Below are positions 53,576-64,000 of a stretch of DNA of 64,000 bases, piece by piece. The stretch is from Odontocerum albicorne. Taxonomy: Eukaryota; Arthropoda; Insecta; Trichoptera; Odontoceridae. The stretch covers positions 19,122,189-19,186,188 of the forward strand of contig OX463852.1 in NCBI GenBank assembly GCA_949825065.1, in the 5' to 3' direction. How positions within the stretch are numbered: the stretch's first letter is position 1; each line of letters begins with the position of its first letter. The notes below the pieces were generated by a model. The model was not told the origin of the DNA. It saw only the letters and a list, made by a program, of their open reading frames with translations, and ran no database searches. The position numbers and the translations under genes were made by a program.

Positions 53576-53895
53576 AAAACAACACGCTCACAATCCAAGG
53601 AGTTTTCAAGGGGCTTGTGGGTGGTTATAAAACCAGCGTGATCTTAGTATTGGCTGTGTTGGTATTTGATAAAAAAAAATGAGGATTGAACTCATTAATA
53701 TGCTTTGTTGGCATAACCGAGCCACTTTACAGGGTAGCATGAGATATCATTGTTTCCATTGTTATTATGGTTAGATTTTCAAATACATATTTTTTCTTAT
53801 ACTATGCATTTTGTTTGATGCAATTGGGTTAAAATTAATAGCGTTACTACGACAATGCAGCCAATGCGATATATTGGGGGCCAAAGATTAAAATA
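53576..53895. other. Unassigned sequence
   Basis: No gene or repeat identified. Confidence 0.45.
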
Positions 53896-54020
53896 AGATA
53901 AAATCATTTATCATATATTTTATGTAAAATACATAAAAATACTGTCGATATATACAAGATAAAATCATTTATCATATATTTTATGTAAAATATATAAAAA
54001 ATACCGTCGATATATACATT
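53896..54020. repeat. Direct duplication of about 60 bp
   Basis: GATAAAATCATTTATCATATATTTTATGTAAAATA(C/T)ATAAAAA..T(A)C(T/C)GTCGATATATACA occurs twice back to back with three small differences. Confidence 0.9.
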
Positions 54021-54139
54021 AGTACCCTGTGAGACCATATATACTCGTACGTTGTGAGACCGAAATAAGTTTTTTTTTCAGTTGTAAGTAAGGCTAGATT
54101 TATATTATAATATTATAAATTGGTAGAGGTCTTGGGGCC

Positions 54140-54330
54140 ACAGTAACTTTTTTTATGAAAGTGTAACGTATCAATCAACAATTCCCGGGACTAACCAACA
54201 GATGGCACCTCTAATAACAAATCCATACCATTCTCAGTTAGTAACAACCTTTAGAAGTTACGTGTCAAACTTTCATGACATTCCAACATTGTGTCATTGA
54301 GTTCCAGTTAAATATTACGGGAGATAACAG
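54140..54330 (+). repeat. Possible mariner 5' non-coding remnant
   Basis: GGGACTAACCAACAGATGGCACC, then GTGTCAAACTTTCATGACATT and GTGTCATTGAGTTCCAGTTAA, resemble the leader that precedes the transposase in some mariner elements. This comes from memory of the family and is not supported by a second copy here. Confidence 0.25.
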
Positions 54331-55289
54331 ATAATTTTTGTTATTAATATTTAATGGATAAAACTGTGTAATAGTAAATATTCTTATATTGATATACTGG
54401 GGCCCATTTTCATTTGGCACGAAGACCTAATTTTTTTGTTACGACATTAGTCAAACATGAACCAAATGTAAAGACAATAAAATAATAAGGTTTTTGGAAT
54501 CATTAAGTTATTTGTGTTACTTAATCCTGCATCTACATTTCGGCGGATATGTGTTATATTAATTTATCAAGCTTCTATCTGTATTTTTTTTAAATCAAGT
54601 TATAAATTTGTTAAAATAGTAATTACCAATCTCTGATTCTTGAAAAGTTTGAAATATTTATCACACGACGTTTATCAATCTAAGCACATATAAGTAATGC
54701 TGAATAGAAGAAGCTTCTTTCAAAAGGCCGCTAAGACACAAAGTATTTAAGCGACACCTATTCAAACAAAATCTAACAAGCGGTTACATTTTAAACTTCT
54801 GAATAACGTGACTCATAATAATACAAGTAGTTCCGAGGAATTGTCATCGGATCGTCATTGGGGAATTGGTTCGTCATTACTTGGAACCGTGTGTTATTGC
54901 ATCTCGAAGTCTGCATTCAGAACCTTTGTATTCTCCCAATGGATTTCGGGAGAAAGTAAACATACATATATAACCGTATTTCAAAATATTGACACCTTTT
55001 GGTGGACCGACAAGTGGTCTTGTGGTTTTCATTATATTAGCTGTAGTTCTCAAAATTTTATGCTATTATTTTTTATTATTTGATGTCATTTTAATTTCAG
55101 GTCAAATATTTGTAAGAAAATCTTATAGATATATGTAGTATGCAAAAAGTTAAGACGTAATTAATTTATAAGTAATTAATTTATAAGCTATCAAAGGTTT
55201 TGGCTTTAACTTTGTAAGTTCCTTATTAAAATGCTTAAAAAATGAATTACTTTGTTGTTATGTTGTTTATAGTTAAGGCATTGACGTTG
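54331..55289. other. AT-rich DNA with an unrecognised 91-codon ORF
   Basis: The plus-strand frame 54808-55083 is preceded by ATAACGTG and starts at ATG, but is Ser/Phe-rich and matches nothing I know. 54830-54950 is less AT-rich than its flanks. Confidence 0.35.
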
Positions 55290-55435
55290 TGGAGGTTTAA
55301 AGATATTGTAATTTATTTTTATCAAACACTGTTTATTCCACTTTTTTGTAACGGTATAACCCTACCGGTTTCAAGGCTTTCACCTCATCTTCAGGGGAGC
55401 ACAAACAATACTAAATGCAGTTCGAACTGGTACCG
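55290..55435. mobile_element. HH-IR family 1, single arm
   Basis: TATTTTTATCAAACACTGTTTATTCCACTTTT, then GTAACGGTATAACCCTACCGG, is one arm of the inverted element at 36478-36665, without the partner arm. Confidence 0.65.
55355..55403 (-). ncRNA. Hammerhead-like motif, family 1
   Basis: Core CUGAAGA (position 7 is variable in hammerheads, so this fits CUGANGA), U, stem II GAGGU-GAAA-GCCUU (closing pair U-G), GAAA, palindromic ACCGGU, A, then GGGUUAUA. The stem I strand UGUGCUCC has one extra C next to the core compared with the other copies. Confidence 0.5.
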
Positions 55436-56219
55436 ATATACTCGTACACGCTTCAACGGTTGGGGGCTGAGGGGTGAGAGAGGCATGGGACGATTTCGGC
55501 CAAGAGTGAATAGATTTTTGGGATATAAATGTTCACCACATGTTCGGATCGATGTACTGACTTAGAAATTTCTAGGGCCTCTAATCTGTCCAATTTATTT
55601 CCGTTACTACTGATATGTAAGAATTTGGCATCATCGATAGAATATTTCACTTATATTAATTACCTCTACACGTGCTTCTACCTCCTATCTTCAGGCGGAA
55701 GTGAGCTTCGGGGTAGGATATAGAAACATGTGTAACCGGGATAAAGGTAAATAGTGAAATAACTATGCAATATTTTGTAAATACATCAAAATAATTTATA
55801 AGTTGATCAGAGGGTCCATTGTTAAAATATTGACTACATATTTGTTGGGTCGCGGCGTAGGGATAATCACATTAATAATTTATAACATTTCGATAAACTG
55901 GATTTAATGTAAATATTCGCAGCTTCGGGTATTTTAATGAAATAATACGAATATATTTTTTGCTGACAGTTAATTTATGAGTGGTGGAAGAACAGACACG
56001 TTTTTTATATTTGTAGATTTCGTGGATGTTATTTAACTATCTAAAAATAGGCAACGAGCCTAGTGATAGGGTTTTCGAGATGTGGTATTGGTGCCGAATG
56101 ATTGGTGTATGATGTACTGCAAAACGTACCAATGTGTCCATCCCGCAGTATTTATATTCGAAGGAACGGTGTTAATAACATGGCGGAAGATAATATTATC
56201 ATACTTCAGGTATCATATC
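55436..56219. other. Unassigned sequence
   Basis: Three short overlapping ORFs at 55453-55723 run in opposite directions and do not look coding. No repeats named. Confidence 0.4.
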
Positions 56220-56345
56220 TATAAGAGATGAAGATCCTTTGTAAAACTGGTAGTGCCTAGAAGTGTTGCACCAAGATGGATAGACCAAATCCAGGATATG
56301 ACTAACCAAAATGACAAAAGCTCAATATTACTCAAAGTCAAACTT
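56220..56345 (+). pseudogene. Short non-LTR C-terminal scrap
   Basis: APRWIDQIQDMTNQNDKSSI resembles the R.RWLDQV.DDL.... ending of several non-LTR polyproteins. Nothing else is recognisable. Confidence 0.4.
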
Positions 56346-56919
56346 CAAGGGTTTCCACATTTTTGAACGAAATGTCAATAAGTATTAAATAAGCTGAGAG
56401 TTTTCAGACTTTTGGGCTACTATATATAGAATATATTTATGTATAGTCAAAATAAAATAAAAAAAGATAAGTTCTCGGATCTAAAATAATAGATGTTATT
56501 ATTTAAATCTAACAAACAATCAAACAATTATTTAGCTTCCTCATCCCCCAAACACGTGCTTTCACAATGACCGAGTACAAAATGCTATCCAGCGTTTCAG
56601 GTATTGTATTACTCTTTCATTGTATAAAGTACAACCTGGCTGGGTTATTATAATGTGGTAAGAAAGATGTTCAAGAAGCCCTACAAAATTTTACGACTAA
56701 CAAACGAATACCTACGACGATGAACAGTGAGTTGCATGCCTTCTCTGTAACAAGTCATGGATTGATCGACTAAACTGAAAACAAATGCGTCTCCGACCAC
56801 GCTTTTCAACACAGCCACATATCTGATGCAGATATTTCCAAAAACAACATACAAATTATTTAAGAAATTTCGAAATAAGTTAAAATCTCCGCCCCTTACA
56901 TACTCGTATAATATATATT
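56346..56919. other. Unassigned sequence
   Basis: No gene or element identified. A near-palindrome ATACTCGTATAATATATATTATACGAG lies at 56902-56928. Confidence 0.45.
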
Positions 56920-57190
56920 ATACGAGAAAAAAAATTGAAATATCTGAGTGAACAATGAAAGATTAAAGCACGTTAAAGAGTTGTGCTATTAACGTACTCG
57001 TTTATAAGAGTTACGAGGGCTATCGAAAAACTCGAAGTGATCGGAAAAAAGTTAACGCGACACTAAAACCATTCGAAATATGCTCGAGCCAAAGAGTATC
57101 AAATCCTGCTAAGATGGTAGTCTACAACAGTGCCTATATTAGTAGTCATTTTGATGCATGGGAATGAAACGTAGTGTATCGGACGTATGC
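56920..57190 (+). pseudogene. nLTR-1 remnant, post-RT block
   Basis: GAGTGAACAATGAAAGATTAAAGCACGTTAAAGAGTTGTGCTA parallels 42575-42620 (WVNNERLERVEKLC). Further on, CATTTTGATGCATGGGAATGAAACG is decayed TLMHGSET. Many stops. Confidence 0.6.
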
Positions 57191-57279
57191 GTCACCATAA
57201 AACATTAATTTCTTGTTGTTAATGTAAGTAGAATATTGGTATTTTGATGTATAAATTCTTGGTTTATTTTGAAGTTATT

Positions 57280-57690
57280 TGGTATTTTTCGATTTTTGTA
57301 TGCGTATTTCATGTTTGTTGGGGTCCGCGCTGTGTCGCGACCGTAACGGAAATGTGACTTATGCACGGCCATCGCGAGACAGTATCGTGAGTCTGCCGGT
57401 CTATGCATGCGCAAAACTTGCGAAAATTGTAATATTTCGCGAGTTGTGACGGTATGCACGGGCGAAAACAGGCGCTTGCGATGAGCGATCGGCCGCACAT
57501 AATAAGTGGCAAAAGTCGTAAATACATTCTCAGTTCACTCTGTCTACTGCCTTTTACTTGCGACCATCTACTACCTGCCTAAGAGGAATCTCTTCTACTT
57601 CCCACCGACCTGCTGCTTTTCACCGTGAGCTGAATTATCCGAGCATCGAGCAGCAGCCATCTCATCCACCTATCGCTACAGTCCTTGTAC
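57280..57690. promoter_or_regulatory. CpG-rich promoter-like block with initiator
   Basis: 57320-57500 is densely CpG (GTCCGCGCTGTGTCGCGACCG; TCGCGAGTTGTGACGG; GCATGCGCAAAAC, NRF-1-like). An arthropod-type initiator TCAGTTC follows at 57530-57536, then a GC-balanced stretch. The frames on the minus strand do not look coding. It could be a host promoter or the 5' end of a retrotransposon. Confidence 0.4.
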
Positions 57691-57699
57691 CTGTGCCGT

Positions 57700-57905
57700 A
57701 CACGTACACGTAGATATAGAAAAACACTGAAACGAATCGAATAAATGATGTAGAAATAACTGTTCAGAAAAGAATACATGAGATGACAACGCGTGGTTGA
57801 ATAAGGAATCACTTAATTAGGGATAAATGTGACCTTCAAGGTAAAATTATGAAGAACACTCTGAGATAGTTTGGACGTGTAAAACGAATGAATGAATCAA
57901 TAAAA
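57700..57905 (+). pseudogene. nLTR-1 C-terminal copy, 5' part before the AT tract
   Basis: KRIHEMTTRG-like, LIRDKCDLQGKIMKNTLR and [11 protein letters not shown] match the nLTR-1 order up to the MNEE position, where the (AT)n tract begins. Confidence 0.7.
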
Positions 57906-58435
<530 letters not shown>

Positions 58436-59029
58436 CAAGATTAATTCAATATCTATTCACATTTTACAATCTAACGGAAAGTATTTTCTCACCATTTCTA
58501 AATGCAGGTCAAACGGAAACATGTCAAAGTAAAATGTGACATTTTTAATGATAAAAATTACACTCGTTCAATTTAGATATGTCTTCACACGTCTGGAAAC
58601 AACAATACCGTAAAAACATATTATAGTTAAATACAGCATTTAGATTGAGAAAGCATGAGAAAAGAAAACAGTGAAACAATTGGTGCACTTCTGACACAGA
58701 GACGTACCATTTCTTGGAAATCTAAAAATGTATAGTTCACAAGGAACATTTGAATAATAAGTAATATAATAATAGATAAGTTCATAAAATAGTTAAGTAT
58801 TTCTTAGATAGATGTCGTTTAAAACAAAATAATCGTTTTTAACTTCATTCCAAACGTGCTGAATTTATATTATTATGAAAGGCAATAGTTTAGCTCATTT
58901 TTTTCGATATTTTTTAGGCATCATTTTGAAGATGTTTTTTTTTAATTTCGCAAAGGAATGCGACATAAACCGAATAAAAGATATACTATAGTATATACAG
59001 TGTAACAAAAAAATATATGTACAGGCGAC
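58436..59029. other. AT-rich DNA, nothing recognised
   Basis: No gene or element identified. Confidence 0.5.
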
Positions 59030-59260
59030 GATGCAGTAAGCAATTATGTGTGTCTACTGTTACTCCGTAATGCTGATACGACACTCGAAGATGATGCACG
59101 TTCAGGATAGTCGATTATCACTGATGACGACCAATTCAAGGCTTTGATCGATAATAACCAGTTTTCTACGACATAAGAGTTAATAGCGATACTTAAAATA
59201 TAAAAAACCACCGTCCACGAGCATTTGATGTAAGTTTACGTTTAAATTTGGCCTAAAAAT
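59030..59260 (+). pseudogene. mariner transposase N-terminal remnant
   Basis: A broken frame reads DDTLEDDARSG, a stop, then SITDDDQFKALIDNNQFSTT and ELIAILKI.KTTVHEHLM. This matches the F...LEDE.RSGRPS..DDD.L..L.E....TTRELAE.L..S..TV..HL N-terminal DNA-binding region of mariner (SETMAR-type) transposases. It belongs to a different mariner subfamily from 35503-36075. No catalytic domain follows. Confidence 0.75.
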
Positions 59261-59334
59261 ACGAAATTGCTTTTTGGACAACCTTATATTTTATATTTAT
59301 TGATAGACTATTCCTTTTTGACCATATTTTATTT

Positions 59335-59510
59335 CATACAATGTCAGCTCGACTGCCTAATTGTACCAGATGTGCTTCGTCTTTATCATTTTAAAGAAAA
59401 AAACTAAAAAAGGCTTATTTCGGTATCTGAAATACTCCCTCATTCCTGACTTTTATATAATTCCCACCTTTATCCCTATTTTCCTTAAGTTTGTTTCCCT
59501 TTTGTTAGTT
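59335..59510 (+). repeat. Repeat J (CR1/Jockey-like 3' part)
   Basis: ACCAGATGTGCTTCGTC and TTTATATAATTCCCACCTTTATCCCTATTTTCC match 2935-3055 in order. Confidence 0.6.
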
Positions 59511-59699
59511 TTACTCTAATGTTATATTAATTTTCTATATTAAAGACACGGCAATAATAATTTTGATACCAACTGAAATTCCGTCAGATATATTTACAAA
59601 AACGTTTTATTAGAACGTATTAAAAAAAATAGCTGTAGTGAAGTAGATTACTTTTAGTGGTCGCTATTTTTCAATAATATATCGCTTATAAATAATATT

Positions 59700-59955
59700 A
59701 AATAAATAAATAAATAATAAATATAGGTTTATTGAAAGCAAGATAATATGTACATAATATATTTAAATACACTTCAAAAACACATAAATGGCAGAAAAGA
59801 CATTTAATAGAGAATCTATCAAAAGGTTTGGGCTCATTTAATTACATCGCCTCGGCCAAGATACACCCCACCAATATAGGGCGAACCCAGCCGCGAGGAC
59901 ACCAGATGTTTCTCAGCCCACACCCTTGCACATGTAGAATAAGAATATTAGTCGA
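59700..59955. repeat. Repeat I, full copy
   Basis: Matches 14095-14345 end to end, including GATACACCCCACCAATATAGGGCGAACCCAGCCGCGA and CACACCCTTGCACATGTA. Confidence 0.75.
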
Positions 59956-60300
59956 TCTAGAGGCCGCTGTTGATTTTTAATCAAAGGTAAGTCCTGTCAT
60001 CAATAATCTAGTGTTTTATCGTTCTGTGTTCATATATCCATGAACCTGCTTCAATAAAAACTATATGAGTTGAAGAAGGTTGATCGATGTATGAAATGTA
60101 TTGACAATAATTATGATATGAAAAAGATAACTTGAATATAACCAGAAAAAAGATGCAATGAAGAAAAAGGCGATCCAAGAGAAAATAGAAGGATTGCGAT
60201 CAAAGGGTTTATCAAAAAGCGATGGACAGATCTGGTCATGTATGCTACTAAAAGTTTAGTGCAAGAATGGAGTATAAATGTCACTGGCCGTTAGAAATGG
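59956..60300. repeat. Repeat H copy
   Basis: AGGATTGCGATCAAAGGGTTTATCAAAAAGCGATGGACAGATCTGGTCAT matches 61197-61246. CTTCAATAAAAACTAT..G and TGTATGAAATG.ATTGACAATA.TTAT match 61281-61340. Block order differs between the copies. Confidence 0.65.
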
Positions 60301-60309
60301 AAGTGCGTC

Positions 60310-60490
60310 AATTCGCTCGCTAGATTAATCTCACGCTGCTTCTTCACGACGATCATGTGATCATCTGTGAGAGAACAGCCCGGTCCTAGATGTGCACGCC
60401 CTTTGCCCGTCACGCTGACGAATGTTCACAGCAGGCTGACTGTTGCTCACACGTCTTCCTTTTGAAGTGCCTTCAGCTCGAGAACAGAGG
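60310..60490 (-). repeat. Repeat E copy
   Basis: GATCATGTGATCATCTGTGAGAGAACAGCCCGGTCCTAGATGTGCACGCCC parallels 12570-12600 (inverted) and 47315-47350. Orientation is tentative. Confidence 0.55.
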
Positions 60491-60754
60491 TAAAATTTTA
60501 TGTGAGACACCAATGTGTCTGGATATTTACTCGTAACTCGACACAATAATTACATATCGCGTATTTCCTTACCCGTTAGACATAATTTTGTTGTTAACAA
60601 TGATTTTTTAACGGTTGAGAAATCATGGTTAACGGTGAAACAGCTTAAAATTTTTCATACGTACGAAAATATGCATTTTTTAAAAATCATTAGGCTTTTC
60701 AGTATTTCTCAACACAATACTCAAAACTTAAAAATATTTCAAAATAAACTCTAA

Positions 60755-60800
60755 AAGAGGAGTCTGTTCTCTAAACGGCGCTTTATAAATGGCGTTTTAT
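60755..60800 (+). repeat. Repeat C edge
   Basis: AGGAGTCTGTTCTCTAAACGGCGCTTTATAA is the reverse complement of the repeat C start at 38805-38830. Confidence 0.6.
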
Positions 60801-60869
60801 TACCATTACTATTATTACCGCCTATCACATGTTAATTCCATGGCAAACCATCTCAGTGTCCCTCTACAA

Positions 60870-61095
60870 TATTAAGTAAAGTGTTTAGGGACATATGGTT
60901 TGGTCATGTAGAACGAATGAATGAAGAAATATTAACAAAAAAAATACTCAGTGCAAATGTGATTGAAAGAAGAAGGCCATGCGTGAAAGAAGAAGGCCAA
61001 AGAAAGTATGGTTAAACCAAATAAATATTTTTTTGAAAGGAAGAAATTAACATATCTAGTCGAAGAAATCGTAGGTGTGTACGTGAACGTACATA
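60870..61095 (+). pseudogene. nLTR-1 C-terminal scrap
   Basis: WFGHVERMNEEILTKKILSA is readable near 60895-60955, followed by KVWLNQINIFLK near 60998-61035. An internal direct repeat (GTGAAAGAAGAAGGCCA) lies in the Arg-rich linker. Confidence 0.75.
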
Positions 61096-61129
61096 GTTGT
61101 AGAAGTCCTTATAAAAAATGTTCTAGCTC

Positions 61130-61345
61130 ACAGCAAATTACTCAATAAAGAGACCACTATTGATTTCTAATCTAAGCTAGCTTCCTCTCATCAGGAAGGA
61201 TTGCGATCAGGTGGCTTATCGAAATGCGATGGACAGGTCTGGTCATATAGTATATGCTACAAACAGTCCATCTATGAACCTTCAATAAGAACTATTGAAG
61301 AAGAACTTCTATGATGTATGAAACGTTTTGACAATAGTTATCAAT
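61130..61345. repeat. Repeat H, second copy
   Basis: See 59956-60300. This copy begins CACTATTGATTTCTAATC and has CTCATCAGGAAGGATTGCGATCAGGTGG. Confidence 0.65.
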
Positions 61346-62239
61346 TACCAAATACTTTCTTACACAGCTTTTACCATACTATTAAAAAATGTAAATATCT
61401 TAAAAAGTGGATTAAACAAAATTATACACGAGTACAGATATAAGTGTTTACCGTTTAAGTTATGTTATGTCAGATTCGTTATTTTCCCTCAAGTTCCAAT
61501 CGTAGAGTTATTTGGTTTTAGTGAAACGATTGCAAAATTTGCGATATTTCTTAATTTCCTCAAGAGGGAGACGAGGTTGTCCAAGAAGTAATTACATTTA
61601 ATCTCTATTTCAATCTTCATAATGCGAATCTCTTAAAACGGTCATCTCGTCTGACCAAGAAGACATTCGCCCGTCTCAAATCTAAAGCGTTACAAGTCCA
61701 AGAAATATATTTTTTTAAATAATTATTTGACTAAATAATTCACTTTGAGCTGCACATAATATAGTAATTCCTCAATTTACGCAGGTAATTAGTTCCAGGA
61801 AAACAGTGCTTAAATAGAGCGAATTAATGTTATGCAATTTTTTTGCAAGAGATGAAAACTTGGAATTGAGATGTTATTCGTTAATATTATTTATAAATGA
61901 TCTGTTTTGTGTATGTTCTTTTGAATAATTAAAAAAATAGGTAGAAATTTATATAGATATACAATTCTTATTTAGTTAAAAAACTTTGTTTGTTATTTTA
62001 ATTATGTAAATGCATGTATTTCACACATGCATCTATATAATATTACTATTACCATTTCCGCATCATTAATTCAAATATAAAAGACGTTATAAACGTGCCT
62101 TACAGATTTTTCTTGAAGAATTTTTAAAAATCTTCTTTGTTTATGAAGCTTATAATACAACTTGAATGGTGTATTGACACTTGCAATATCTACCAATCAA
62201 CCAGAAAATTGTGATGAAATTATATAACGAGTACCTAAA
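61346..62239. other. AT-rich DNA with an unrecognised 87-codon ORF
   Basis: The frame 61328-61591 has no recognisable motif. The rest is featureless. Confidence 0.45.
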
Positions 62240-62290
62240 CCCGTGAAGAACCTCCGTGGTCTTATGCGTAAATTATCCCTGGACTTGACT
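62240..62290 (+). mobile_element. SINE B head trace
   Basis: AACCTCCGTGGTCTTATGCGTAAATTATC matches the SINE B A-box end only. Confidence 0.4.
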
Positions 62291-62419
62291 ACAGTGTATT
62301 ATACAAGTATATAGAACTACCCGGAGACTACCAGAGATCCTAAATCACTTTAAAATGAGTTTAAACTTCACCACCATGACAAGAGAAATTTAGAACTATC
62401 GTTGAAAAAGATAGAGAAA

Positions 62420-62600
62420 GTTCTTGCCAAGGCCCACTTTAAAGTGACGTGACATATCTAGTACTCAGTATGTCTATCAAAAACGCATCTTGAAAGGTTG
62501 CAGAGCCTTCAACGCAGTGACACGATTTTTTATTAAGACAAATTCAAACGAATAACTCCTCTGTTAAATGAACTCCACTGGATGGTTAATGGCTGGAGTT
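62420..62600 (+). pseudogene. CR1/L2-type retrotransposon fragment
   Basis: ERLQSLQRSDTIFY, a stop, then KRITPLLNELHWM is the L.RLQ.....R.......I.PLL..LHWLPV motif located between the RT and the C-terminal domain in CR1/L2-type elements. About 45 codons are clear. Confidence 0.65.
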
Positions 62601-63030
62601 TTATGTACAAGCATACATACCATTACGTCGTTTCTCTGTCGGAGTACGCAGAGAGATCGTCAGACTTTCTTATCGTGACACCTCTTTCACTTTCTATACA
62701 TCCATACAGCTTTTTATAAAATTCAATGATTTTTTACATTTCCTTCATTCAAAATGCATTCATTTGATTCGATTATACTTTTGATGGTCTTACGCTCAAA
62801 TTTGAATGCATATTTGTTTTGTTAGTTTTTCCTTATTCATTCGTTCTACGTCTTAAAGATAAGATTGATCTTTTTTTATTTTAATACATCAGCCTTATGT
62901 TCATATTAATCTTTTATCACCGCATTGTGTATTTAATATACACTTTCAACCGATATTTTATTATCAGTTAACGTATTTCTATAGTATTTATTTGGCTTTT
63001 TTCAGTTGTGTCTTATTTTATTTAAAGTTT
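62600..63030 (-). pseudogene. nLTR-1 3' end copy
   Basis: CATACATACCATTACGTCGTTTCTCTGTCGGAGTACGCAGAG is the reverse complement of the nLTR-1 terminus. Further in, CCTTATTCATTCGTTCTACG is decayed (V)ERMNE. No open frame. Confidence 0.65.
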
Positions 63031-64000
63031 TGAATACTCTGCCGTCACAGTTAGTATACCTATATAATGGGATAATATCATACGAATATGCCTTCTGGGA
63101 GACGCGCTACTCTGAGATTGTTTGGGTCTCAGTTTGTCAACCGGAACCAAGAAAGCTACTTTAAGCAGTATTTTGGAAAGGCTGCCCCTAGAGCATGAAA
63201 TAGATTTGAAAACTTAGGTAGACTTTGAAAATAAATATATTTATTTCTTGGACGTATTATAATTTCTGGCGCCGCCTCGGGGATATTAAAAAATACCTTC
63301 AAATATTGCAATCGTTTCACTAGGCGCCCTTGGACAGATCTTCGAGCCACTAAATGTCGTCAGAATAACGAAGAAACAAAAATATAACATGAAAGTGAAT
63401 TTTTGAAAGATATTTAATATTTTTATATAAATAAATATGATTGAGATCACTTTTGTTTTGAGGCCGCTATTCAGCAAAGCATGATACACTTTTATTGGTG
63501 ACCTGATGGCGTAAATTCTAAATTTATAGCCCCTATCCGCAAGGGTGGTTATTCGGCATTCTGCATTGGGGGAAAATCAAATTAAGTCTCGGACTACGCC
63601 TTAAAATATGACCGATACAAGACAACAAATCTTAAAGACGTAAAAGGCTACAGTCAGACGGAGGGATTACGTTTATTAAAGAGCCGTTTACAAATGAAGA
63701 ATCTGGACTACATGGTATTATAAAAAATATTTCTAAGAAAAGTACAGACAATACTTACTCTTCATATTTATAATAAATATTTGGAATGTTGGCTGATTGA
63801 TCGATCAATTGGACCAGTTTCAGATAAAATCAAAGTTGAAGCGAGCATGGGACCAAATTACTTATTCAAAATGCAGGATCTCCTCAACAACGAGAGTTTT
63901 AATTCGTGTTGATGCATATTTCTCAATGGTGTTAAAGCATGAACACTTACTCAGAACACCACAAATAATCTAGAAGCTGATAAAATTCGGGACTTTCTTG
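63031..64000. other. Unassigned sequence with a possible LTR/PBS junction
   Basis: At 63268-63275 TGGCGCCG follows ATTATAATTTC, resembling the primer-binding site next to an LTR, but I find no second LTR or gag-pol frame. The minus-strand ORFs at 63156-63489 are unremarkable. 63580-63720 is less AT-rich and unexplained. Confidence 0.3.

Noticed and set aside
61150..61200. Hammerhead-like CTGATGAGAGG on the minus strand in repeat H
   Set aside because: GAAA follows at a possible distance, but no stem II or stem I pairing holds, and the other copy at 59960-60000 reads TTGATGA...AAAA.
63240..63280. LTR retrotransposon primer-binding site (TGGCGCC)
   Set aside because: No paired LTR, polypurine tract or gag-pol sequence could be found; kept only as a note.

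Overview
The window is animal nuclear DNA, almost certainly from an insect. It is strongly AT-rich, has no bacterial-style gene packing, and is dominated by decayed transposable elements and satellites. The one host-gene piece I can name is the first coding exon of a Vsx (visual system homeobox, paired-like CVC class) gene, on the minus strand at 30632-30935. It has an insect-like start context, the octapeptide FAIQELLGL and a consensus splice donor. No homeodomain or CVC exon is visible, so the rest of the gene must lie beyond a first intron that runs at least to the left edge of the window. I could not fix the insect order.

Layout. 1-8 kb: AT-rich DNA, retroelement scraps, one promoter-like block with a splice donor (2.1-2.4 kb) and a 3 x 100 bp satellite. 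8-11 kb: two GC-rich repeat-free islands. 11-26 kb: a dense repeat field with tRNA-derived SINEs, non-LTR retrotransposon 3' ends, and 77, 32 and 34 bp satellites. 26-34 kb: mostly quiet AT-rich DNA around the Vsx exon, with a complete hAT-type MITE. 34-42 kb: a CpG-rich island, a mariner remnant, a retroelement inverted repeat, two 34 bp-class satellites and a deleted hAT element. 42-49 kb: a 2 kb degenerate non-LTR element and other reverse transcriptase remnants. 49-64 kb: further hammerhead-bearing repeats, RT fragments, a perfect (AT)133 tract, a mariner N-terminus and old CR1/L2-type pieces.

Repeat names used below (mine, local). nLTR-1: non-LTR family whose C-terminus reads like GVTMYDKIRNEVI then FGHVERMNEE. 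nLTR-2 to nLTR-5: other non-LTR families. SINE A, B and D: three tRNA-like families. C, E, I, J, H, K: shared repeats of unknown class. HH-IR: retroelement-derived inverted repeats carrying hammerhead-like ribozyme motifs.

The most interesting signal is the HH-IR set. Two diverged families in this window encode a roughly 49-nt RNA with the hammerhead core CUGANGA...GAAA, a 5 bp stem II, a self-complementary short stem III and a closing stem I. The best copy is 50068-50116 on the minus strand. No Penelope reverse transcriptase is present here, so assignment to Penelope-like elements is inference from the known association of such ribozymes with that class.

No functional link among the transposon pieces is visible; they are independent insertions. 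The host-gene story is Vsx exon 1 plus several repeat-free, GC-richer islands that could be promoters or enhancers.
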